NCBI GenBank assembly: GCA_023135255.1
Contig: JAGLTN010000013.1
Coordinates: 1 to 12,211 of the forward strand
Reading direction: 5' to 3'
Source of the DNA: Planctomycetota bacterium
GTDB lineage: Bacteria; Planctomycetota; Phycisphaerae; Sedimentisphaerales; Anaerobacaceae
DNA length: 12,211 nt
Shown here: positions 7,039 through 12,211 of the stretch, one piece after another
Numbering within the stretch: position 1 is the stretch's first letter
How the letters are laid out: the number at the start of each line of letters is the position of its first letter
Program-made: the position numbers and the translations under genes
The notes under the pieces: model-generated
The model's database searches: none
Told to the model about the DNA's origin: nothing
Seen by the model: the letters and a program-made list of their open reading frames with translations, nothing else

Positions 7039-7614
7039 ATGAGCAGTAATCACGATGGTAAGATTATAATTGTCAGCGGACCAAGCGGGGTCGGTAAAAG
7101 TACGATCTGCAGGGAAGTCGTTAACAGGCTTGATAATGTGTTCCTTAGTGTTTCTGCTACGACCAGGACTAAGTCTGAATCTGAGGTTGACGGCAAGGAT
7201 TACTGGTTTTTGACACGTGGTGAATTTGAAAAGCGAATCGAGGACGGGATGTTCCTTGAATATGCTGAGGTGTTCGGGAATCTTTATGGTACGCCTAAGG
7301 ATAAGACTGATAAGGCGATTGAAGATGGTAAGAATGTTATTCTGGAGATTGATGTGCAGGGTGCGAGAAGGACTAAGCAGATATATCCCGATGCTGAGAT
7401 GGTATTTATTCTTGCTCCTACGCATAAAGATCTGGCTGAGCGGTTGAACGGCAGGGCCAGGGATGGAGAGAAAGTTGTTGAAGAAAGGCTGAGCGGCGCT
7501 AGTGCTGAGATCGCAGCGGCGTGGCAGTTTTATGAGCATATGGTAATTAATGACGATTTGCAGCAGGCAGTTAATGAAGTAATACAGATTATTCAAGGTA
7601 ATATTGGAGAATAA
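7039..7614 (+). CDS. gmk: Guanylate kinase
   Basis: Gmk phosphorylates GMP to GDP with ATP and is essential for GTP and dGTP supply. The 191-residue protein has the P-loop GPSGVGKST at 14-22, the SVSATTR motif at 37-43, VDGKDYWF at 50-57, FLEYAEVFGNLYGTP for GMP binding, and ILEIDVQGARRTK with the Walker-B-like Asp. The LID region carries ERLNGRARDGEKVVEERL. One feature is odd. In the yeast enzyme TTR-x-P-R-x-G-E supplies two GMP phosphate-binding arginines. Here the matching stretch is TTRTKSESE, so the first Arg (R43) and the Glu (E49) are kept but the second Arg is Ser46 and the Gly is Ser48. The start lies 7 nt after the yicC stop with only a weak ribosome binding site, suggesting coupling. 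Confidence 0.96.
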   Translation: MSSNHDGKIIIVSGPSGVGKSTICREVVNRLDNVFLSVSATTRTKSESEVDGKDYWFLTRGEFEKRIEDGMFLEYAEVFGNLYGTPKDKTDKAIEDGKNVILEIDVQGARRTKQIYPDAEMVFILAPTHKDLAERLNGRARDGEKVVEERLSGASAEIAAAWQFYEHMVINDDLQQAVNEVIQIIQGNIGE

Positions 7615-7617
7615 AAA

Positions 7618-7836
7618 ATGATTGAAGCGCTCAAAGGTAATGAGATAATCAATAAAGTTGGAGGCAAGTTTAAGCTTACCGCTCTCATTCAGAGAAGGAT
7701 GGCAGAGATGTTGCAGGGTAGTCGGCCTCTGATCGATGATGTGAAGGGCAAAACTATGCTCGAGATCGTAGTCGATGAGATTTTGCAGGATAAGATCGCT
7801 ATCGAGTACAAAACAAACACTGATATTAATCTGTAA
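7618..7836 (+). CDS. rpoZ: DNA-directed RNA polymerase subunit omega
   Basis: Omega is the small RNA polymerase subunit that folds around the beta' C-terminus and helps assembly. The 72-residue product has the family pattern: an N-terminal NEIINKVGGKFKLTALIQRRM (residues 8-28), resembling the NRFELV...RARQ element, then LQGSRPLIDDVKGKTMLEIVVDEILQDKI, resembling the region ending in an EI-rich helix. The match is divergent, as usual for this small protein, but position directly after gmk is the classic location. The ATG lies 3 nt after the gmk stop. Its ribosome binding site, GGAG at 7606-7609, is inside the gmk 3' end with an 8-nt spacer. No other reading is better supported. Confidence 0.9.
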   Translation: MIEALKGNEIINKVGGKFKLTALIQRRMAEMLQGSRPLIDDVKGKTMLEIVVDEILQDKIAIEYKTNTDINL

Positions 7837-7847
7837 CTGAGGTTTTT

Positions 7848-8402
7848 ATGTCGGCGGTTGCGCAGAAAAAAATATTGCTCGGCGTTACAGGCGGGATAGC
7901 TGCTTATAAGGCGGTCGATCTTGCGAGCAAGCTGACAGGTTGCGGCGCGGTAGTTAAGACTGTGATGACTGAGAGCGCGGGAAAATTAGTGGGGGCCAAG
8001 AGTTTTGAGGCGGTGACGGGCCAGGGTGTTTATACGAGCTTGTGGGAAGAGCCCGGCGGATTTGAGATAGGGCATATTTCCCTGGTTGACTGGGCGGATG
8101 TGGTTGTTATTGCACCGGCTACCGCCAATATTATTGGTAAGATCGCAGGTGGGATTTGTGATGATCTGTTGAGCACTGTTATTTGTGTTTGCTGGGGGAA
8201 ACGGGTTTTGATTGCTCCGGCGATGAATGACAATATGTGGAGCAATCCGATAGTGCAGGGCAATGTTGAAAAATTAAAACAGCTTGGGTTTGCGATGGTT
8301 GGGCCTGAGAAGGGCAGATTGGCTTGTGGGACAGAGGGTCTCGGCAGGATGAGTGAGCCGAGCGATATTATTCGGGCTATCGAAGAACTGCTGAATAAAT
8401 AA
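7848..8402 (+). CDS. coaC: Phosphopantothenoylcysteine decarboxylase (separate CoaC)
   Basis: CoaC is an FMN-dependent enzyme that decarboxylates 4'-phosphopantothenoylcysteine to 4'-phosphopantetheine in coenzyme A synthesis. The 184-residue product has GVTGGIAAYKA at 12-22 (FMN phosphate binding), the catalytic H76 in GHISL, APATANIIGKIAGGICDDLL, N127 in APAMNDNMW and the active-site C160 in RLACGTEGLGRM. In many bacteria this is the N-terminal half of a fused CoaBC. Here it ends in TAA after a normal final helix (IIRAIEELLNK), and the ligase is a separate downstream gene in another frame. All catalytic residues are intact. GAGG at 7839-7842 lies 5 nt before the ATG, and the gene follows rpoZ by 11 nt. 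Confidence 0.95.
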   Translation: MSAVAQKKILLGVTGGIAAYKAVDLASKLTGCGAVVKTVMTESAGKLVGAKSFEAVTGQGVYTSLWEEPGGFEIGHISLVDWADVVVIAPATANIIGKIAGGICDDLLSTVICVCWGKRVLIAPAMNDNMWSNPIVQGNVEKLKQLGFAMVGPEKGRLACGTEGLGRMSEPSDIIRAIEELLNK

Positions 8403-8448
8403 ATCAGCAGTTTCTAAAAACAACAGCAATTCAGCGGGAAACTTCAAA

Positions 8449-9066
8449 ATGAAATTTCTGATAACAGCAGGGGGTACGCGGGAAAGGATAGACCCTGTTC
8501 GTTTTATTTCTAATGCCAGCAGCGGTAAGATGGGCTATGCGCTTGCTGAGGCTGCGATAGGTGCGGGGCATGAGATTGTTTTGATAACGGCTGCGAAAGG
8601 GTTGAAAGCGATTGAAGGAGCGAGGGTTGTTAATGTTGAATCTGCGGGGGAGATGTTTGAAGCGGTTAAGAAGGAATTTGGGGAGTGTGATTGTTTGGTG
8701 ATGGCGGCGGCAGTTAGTGATTATACGCCTTGCTCGCCAGCGAAGAATAAAATTAAAAAGAGCGATGACTCGATAGTTATTGTTTTAAAGGCTACTGAGG
8801 ATATTTTGAAGTGGGCGGGGGAGCATAAGAAAAAGGAACAGCTTGTTGTCGGGTTTGCTTTGGAAGATAAGGATGTTCGCAGTCGGGCCCAGGGCAAGCT
8901 TGAATCGAAAAAACTTGATATGATCGTTGCGAATACGCCGGCAGCTATCGGGGCGGAAGAATCATGCGTTGAGATAAAAACGCCAACGGGGCAATGGCAA
9001 AGTTTGCCGAGAGCATCTAAAACAGTTACTGCGAGAAAGATTATTAAAGCAATTGAACAGCTTTAG
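8449..9066 (+). CDS. coaB: Phosphopantothenate--cysteine ligase (separate CoaB)
   Basis: CoaB joins 4'-phosphopantothenate to cysteine, normally using CTP in bacteria, to make the substrate of CoaC encoded just upstream. The 205-residue protein starts directly at the domain: FLITAGGTRERIDPVRFISN (3-22) followed by ASSGKMG (23-29). N22 corresponds to the conserved Asn used with the acyl-nucleotide intermediate. AAAVSDYTP at 86-94 is followed by the KIKK lysine cluster (101-104), then VVGFALEDKD, KLESKKLDMIVANTP and a C-terminal helix. It is therefore a complete ligase domain without a CoaC part. The start is 46 nt after the coaC stop, with a modest GCGGGAA upstream. The coaB frame stays open backwards to about 8395, at the coaC stop. 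The gene's stop overlaps that of the convergent gene on the minus strand. Confidence 0.94.
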   Translation: MKFLITAGGTRERIDPVRFISNASSGKMGYALAEAAIGAGHEIVLITAAKGLKAIEGARVVNVESAGEMFEAVKKEFGECDCLVMAAAVSDYTPCSPAKNKIKKSDDSIVIVLKATEDILKWAGEHKKKEQLVVGFALEDKDVRSRAQGKLESKKLDMIVANTPAAIGAEESCVEIKTPTGQWQSLPRASKTVTARKIIKAIEQL

Positions 9067-9332
9067 CTTTTTTCAGCGTCGATCAATTTTTTGTTTTTCA
9101 AATACAGCATTATGTCAATGAAGACCATTATTGCGTTTGCGATATAGAGATAGATTATATGGTCCATGCTGAACAATAGCTTATGTGCCGTTCCTGAGAT
9201 ATAACCAATCATTACTACAATCAGAAACGGCAGAGATTTTCCTGCGATGGATCTTGATTTCCATGACCTGTAAATCGAAAAAGGCCAAGCAACTCCAAAA
9301 CAGATCAGCATTATTGCTTCAAATATACTCAT
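9063..9332 (-). CDS. Small 3-TM PQ-loop/SemiSWEET-like membrane protein
   Basis: This 89-residue protein has three hydrophobic segments (about 3-19, 33-52 and 57-77) separated by basic or polar turns and a charged C-terminus. The first segment, FGVAWPFSIYRSWKSRSIAGKSLPF, resembles a PQ-loop repeat: a proline-containing first helix, then a polar turn rich in K, R and S with a G before the second helix. Three-helix single-repeat proteins of this type include SemiSWEET sugar transporters, which work as dimers. The PQ dipeptide itself is PF here, so the transport function and substrate are not known. The ATG is 4 nt after the pyrE stop with no clear ribosome binding site, suggesting coupled translation. 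Its stop overlaps that of coaB on the other strand. It is judged real because of its coherent membrane topology and operon placement. Confidence 0.75.
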   Translation of the reverse strand: MSIFEAIMLICFGVAWPFSIYRSWKSRSIAGKSLPFLIVVMIGYISGTAHKLLFSMDHIIYLYIANAIMVFIDIMLYLKNKKLIDAEKS

Positions 9333-9336
9333 GGTG

Positions 9337-9861
9337 TTAGTCTTTTATACCCAGGTCTTCTTTTGTCAGGAGGCTGTCGAATTTGTAACCGGCCTCAGTA
9401 ACGTTTTCTCGTGCGCCTTGCTTGCGGTCTATTGTGCAGACTATTTCTTTTACTGATGCTCCGGCTTCGGTGATTATTTTTGCTGCTTCGATCACCTGAC
9501 CACCTGTGGTTGCGATATCTTCAACGAGCAGGACGACGTTGCCTTTTTTAAGTATACCTTCGACCATTTTGCTTGTGCCGTAACCTTTTTTGCTGTTTCG
9601 AACGATGATCCAGTTTTTGCCGGACTGGAGGGCAGTTGCAGCAGCTAATGCAACACCGCCGAGCTCTGCGCCGGCTATTAAAGTAACATCATCGGTAACA
9701 TGTTTTGCGAATTCTTCGCCAAGGGCTTTTAAGATATCCGGGCATGTTTCGAAGAGATACTTGTCCATATAATATTTGCTTTTTTTGCCGCTTCTCAGTG
9801 TGAAATCACCTTCGAGGTAAGAAGTTTCTTTTATTCTTTTTATGAGTTCTTCTCTTGTCAC
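9337..9861 (-). CDS. pyrE: Orotate phosphoribosyltransferase
   Basis: PyrE transfers phosphoribose from PRPP to orotate to give OMP, the penultimate step to UMP. The 174-residue protein has FTLRSGKKSKYYMDK at 20-34 (orotate and PRPP contacts), AGAELGGVALAAA at 63-75, and the PRPP-binding motif VVLLVEDIATTGGQ at 109-122 with E114 and D115. The flexible catalytic loop reads VRNSKKGYGT at 87-96: the E. coli R99 and K103 counterparts are kept (R88, K92), while K100 and H105 correspond to N89 and Y94. The start is GTG, supported by a strong AAAGGA at 7-nt spacing. Of its neighbours, purB supplies a purine step. No other pyr gene is in the window. A different orotate-like PRTase is possible but less likely. 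Confidence 0.93.
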   Translation of the reverse strand: MTREELIKRIKETSYLEGDFTLRSGKKSKYYMDKYLFETCPDILKALGEEFAKHVTDDVTLIAGAELGGVALAAATALQSGKNWIIVRNSKKGYGTSKMVEGILKKGNVVLLVEDIATTGGQVIEAAKIITEAGASVKEIVCTIDRKQGARENVTEAGYKFDSLLTKEDLGIKD

Positions 9862-9868
9862 TTTATTT

Positions 9869-9874
9869 TCCTTT
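9869..9874 (-). promoter_or_regulatory. Ribosome binding site supporting the pyrE GTG start
   Basis: Read on the minus strand this is AAAGGA, 7 nt before the GTG at 9861. It overlaps the purB TAA stop (9873-9875), so pyrE translation is probably linked to termination of purB. Confidence 0.75.
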
Positions 9875-11306
9875 ATACATTTAGTTCAACTTTTCTATTT
9901 AACTGTTTGCGGTATTTTCTGCGCAATGGTGTTACGTTTTCTTTTATGAATTCATCTACCTGTTGTGGTGCCCGGCCTGTATAGCTTTTTGGGTTCATCA
10001 CGGATTTGAAATCAACTTTGCTGAAAGCTTTATTTGCTTTTAGTCTGTCGATGAGGTCATTTTTTTTGCCGAGCTGTTTCACCTGAGCGGCAGCTTCGTG
10101 TGAGTGTATTCTGATCTCTTCGTGGAGCTGTTGACGGTTGCCGCCTGCTTTTACTGCTGCCATCAGGATATTTTCAGTGGCCATGAAAGGCAGTTCTGCG
10201 TTTACTCTTGCAGCGATGACTTTTGGATATACAACGAGTCCGTCGAGTACATTTGTTAATATTTCGAGTATTCCGTCTACAGCGAGGAATGCTTCAGGGA
10301 TGACTATTCTTCTGTTTGCGGAATCGTCGAGGGTTCTTTCAAACCATTGCTCAGATGCTGTCATTGCTGGGCTTGAAGCGAGCGAGAGTACGAATCTGCT
10401 AAGTGCGGTAACTCTTTCTGATTTCATAGGGTTTCTTTTGTATGCCATTGCGGATGAGCCTATCTGGTTTTTGCCGAAGGGCTCTTCTATTTCTTTGAGG
10501 TTTGCGAGCAGTCTGAGGTCGTTGCAAAGTTTGTGCGCTGATTGTGCGATTAGTGCGAGTGAGTTTACTACCATGGTGTCAATTTTTCTCTGGTAAGTCT
10601 GACCTGTGACTGCACATGTTTTTTTGAAGCCGAAAGCTTTTGTGACTGCGGCGTCGAGTTTTTTAACTTTAGAGTGACTGCCTTCAAAGAGTTCGAAGAA
10701 AGATGCCTGTGTTCCGGTTGTGCCTTTGACACCTCTGAAAGGCAGGTTTTCGAGTCTGTTTTCTACTTCGCGCAAGTCCATAACGAATTCATAGCACCAT
10801 AGAGTTGCTCTTTTGCCGACGGTTGTGAGTTGGGCAGGTTGATAGTGAGTGAATCCTAATGTCGGCAGAGATTTTTGTTTTTTTGCAAATTTTGCGAGCA
10901 GGTCAATGACGACTGCTACTTTTGTGGCTATTAGCTGGAGAGCTTCCCTCATGATGATAAGATCGGCATTGTCGCCTACGTAACAGCTTGTTGCACCGAG
11001 GTGAATTATCGGCGCTGCTTTTGGAGCGGCGTCTGCGAATGTGTGGATATGAGCCATTACATCGTGTCTGAATTTTTTCTCATAGCTGGCAGCTTTTTTG
11101 TAATCGATATCATCAAGGTTCTTTTGCATTTCGTTTATCTGGGTTTGTTTTATGTCGAGTCCCAGAGTTTTTTCTGCTTTTGCCAGTTCGAGCCAAAGCC
11201 TTCTCCACGTGGAGAATTTTTTGTCTGGGCCGAAGATCTCCGACATTTCGACGGAGGCGTTTCTTTCTACTAACGGACTTGCGTAAAGACTTTTGTTCTT
11301 TGCCAT
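9873..11306 (-). CDS. purB: Adenylosuccinate lyase, eukaryote-like type
   Basis: PurB is a homotetrameric fumarase-superfamily lyase that releases fumarate from SAICAR in purine synthesis and from adenylosuccinate in AMP synthesis. The 477-residue protein has [11 protein letters not shown] at 80-90, [15 protein letters not shown] at 102-116, the general-acid H154 in [29 protein letters not shown] at 191-203, and the superfamily signature [15 protein letters not shown] at 283-297 with the catalytic serine. [13 protein letters not shown] and [10 protein letters not shown] follow. The N-terminus ([14 protein letters not shown] and [20 protein letters not shown]) and the C-terminal [13 protein letters not shown] resemble animal ADSL as I recall it, more than E. 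coli PurB. An AAGAG-type site lies in the 11-nt gap after the aldo/keto reductase stop. pyrE follows after 11 nt. Confidence 0.96.
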   Translation of the reverse strand: MAKNKSLYASPLVERNASVEMSEIFGPDKKFSTWRRLWLELAKAEKTLGLDIKQTQINEMQKNLDDIDYKKAASYEKKFRHDVMAHIHTFADAAPKAAPIIHLGATSCYVGDNADLIIMREALQLIATKVAVVIDLLAKFAKKQKSLPTLGFTHYQPAQLTTVGKRATLWCYEFVMDLREVENRLENLPFRGVKGTTGTQASFFELFEGSHSKVKKLDAAVTKAFGFKKTCAVTGQTYQRKIDTMVVNSLALIAQSAHKLCNDLRLLANLKEIEEPFGKNQIGSSAMAYKRNPMKSERVTALSRFVLSLASSPAMTASEQWFERTLDDSANRRIVIPEAFLAVDGILEILTNVLDGLVVYPKVIAARVNAELPFMATENILMAAVKAGGNRQQLHEEIRIHSHEAAAQVKQLGKKNDLIDRLKANKAFSKVDFKSVMNPKSYTGRAPQQVDEFIKENVTPLRRKYRKQLNRKVELNV

Positions 11307-11317
11307 ATTATTCTCTT

Positions 11318-12211
11318 TTAATTATTTAACTTTTGCTGTCTTTGTTTTAACAGTAGTTGGATTTTGTTTATGTCTTCAGTGCTTAGCTCGATGTCGGAGG
11401 CTTTTGCTGTTTCTGTTATCTGGTCCGGGTTTCTTGCGCCTACTATAGCGGCGGTAACGATGTTTGACCTCAGGGTCCAGCTTATCGCAAGTTGAGCTAA
11501 TGTTATATTGTTTTTTTCAGCTATTGGTTTTAAATTTTCGACTAATTCCATAGTGGTAGAGAAAGGCAGGTCATTGAAGTCGTGGTGTTTTAATCTGTGG
11601 TCGTCTGGGGCGAGTTTTTTTAATCTTTCATAGTTGAATTTTCCGGTGAGCAGACCTCTCTGCATTGGGCTGTAGACAATGACACCAATATTGTTTTGTT
11701 TGCAATAGTCAGCCAGGTTGCCTTCGAAGGTTCTTTTCAGCATGCTGTATGGTGGCTGAAGTGAAGCAACGGTGTGAATGTTGCGGATTCTTTTTAGCTG
11801 GTCGGTTGTGCAGTTCGATATGCCGATGTGCCTTACTTTTCCCTGTTTGACGAGTTTTGCCATTGCCTCGAAGGCCTCTTCTATCTGGTTGTCCGGGATT
11901 GGCCAGTGCATCTGGTACAGGTCTATTGTTTCGATGCCGAGCCTTTTCAGGCTGTCGTTGCATTCTTTTGTGATGTTGTCGGCGTCGAGGCATTCGGTTT
12001 TTTCTCTTTTTTCGTTCCAAAGCAGGCCGCACTTGGTTGCTATGAGTGGTTTGGCAGAGGTTTGCTTTAATGCATTACCGACGAGTTCTTCGCTATGGCC
12101 ACAGCCGTAGATGGGTGCGGTATCTATCCAATTTATGCCCATATCGAGAGCTTTGAGGATAGATGCAACAGCCTGGCAGTCGTCCTGCGGCCCCCAGCCG
12201 AACTGCCACGG
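11318..12211 (-). CDS. Aldo/keto reductase, YhdN-like (5' end outside window)
   Basis: This is an NADPH-type aldo/keto reductase with a (beta/alpha)8 barrel; the physiological substrate cannot be read from sequence. The 297 visible residues contain the catalytic tetrad, numbered from the first visible residue: D30 and Y35 in [10 protein letters not shown]60 in IATKCG and H102 in [43 protein letters not shown] and the cofactor-site [12 protein letters not shown] follow. The frame is open to the right edge, reading [15 protein letters not shown] before the internal ATG at 12142. The true start therefore lies outside, probably a few tens of residues further. The overall pattern resembles Bacillus YhdN (AKR11 group). 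It precedes purB by 11 nt, so it is probably the upstream member of this cluster within the window. Confidence 0.93.
   Translation of the reverse strand, partial: PWQFGWGPQDDCQAVASILKALDMGINWIDTAPIYGCGHSEELVGNALKQTSAKPLIATKCGLLWNEKREKTECLDADNITKECNDSLKRLGIETIDLYQMHWPIPDNQIEEAFEAMAKLVKQGKVRHIGISNCTTDQLKRIRNIHTVASLQPPYSMLKRTFEGNLADYCKQNNIGVIVYSPMQRGLLTGKFNYERLKKLAPDDHRLKHHDFNDLPFSTTMELVENLKPIAEKNNITLAQLAISWTLRSNIVTAAIVGARNPDQITETAKASDIELSTEDINKIQLLLKQRQQKLNN

Noticed and set aside
7003..7596. 197-residue minus-strand reading frame across gmk
   Set aside because: It is the complement of a complete gmk with intact P-loop; no domain is recognisable.
10138..10596. 152-residue plus-strand reading frame inside purB
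   Set aside because: It is antisense to a conserved part of purB, shows no family features and has no promoter or ribosome binding site that I could see.
12140..12142. ATG as the start of the aldo/keto reductase
   Set aside because: The frame continues upstream to the window edge with residues typical of the family's first helix and strand ([11 protein letters not shown]), so this ATG is internal.

Overview
The window looks like a chromosomal housekeeping region of a moderate-GC bacterium. The organism is probably a planctomycete, perhaps of the Phycisphaerae/Sedimentisphaerales type. This is inference from several protein features. RuvA has the sequence VKGIG-x-KK in its first helix-hairpin-helix. 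RuvC carries ELYSHYQHPKTSILMGHARG. SecG has a QKGRGGGLSATFGGGG loop. Adenylosuccinate lyase is of the eukaryote-like type. The block tpiA-secG-yicC-gmk-rpoZ-coaC-coaB also fits. No rRNA, tRNA, CRISPR array, insertion sequence, phage or toxin gene was found.

Layout. Positions 1-4608 hold a tight minus-strand operon read in the order hisC, hisB, ispF (GTG start), cysS, ruvC, ruvA; ruvA runs off the left edge. Junctions are 23 nt or less, and two are 4-nt overlaps. Positions 4609-4925 are the only real intergenic region. It separates hisC from tpiA and holds a candidate promoter for each direction, a G-rich tract on the plus strand and a short tandem repeat. Positions 4926-9066 hold a plus-strand operon: tpiA, secG, yicC, gmk, rpoZ, coaC, coaB. 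Positions 9063-12211 hold a second minus-strand cluster read as aldo/keto reductase (open at the right edge), purB, pyrE (GTG start) and a small 3-TM PQ-loop-like membrane protein. The last gene meets coaB tail to tail with overlapping stop codons.

How the genes relate. The left operon combines two histidine biosynthesis steps (HisB, HisC), one MEP isoprenoid step (IspF), cysteinyl-tRNA synthetase and Holliday-junction processing (RuvC, RuvA). The middle operon links glycolysis (TpiA), protein export (SecG), RNA turnover (YicC), guanine nucleotide supply (Gmk), RNA polymerase assembly (omega) and coenzyme A synthesis (CoaC, CoaB). The right cluster has one purine and one pyrimidine step (PurB, PyrE), an oxidoreductase and the small membrane protein.

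I see no clear undescribed system. The points most worth a second look are the separate coaC and coaB genes, an Arg-to-Ser change at a GMP-binding position in Gmk, substitutions in the PyrE catalytic loop, the eukaryote-like PurB, the orphan SemiSWEET-like protein and the G-rich divergent promoter region.
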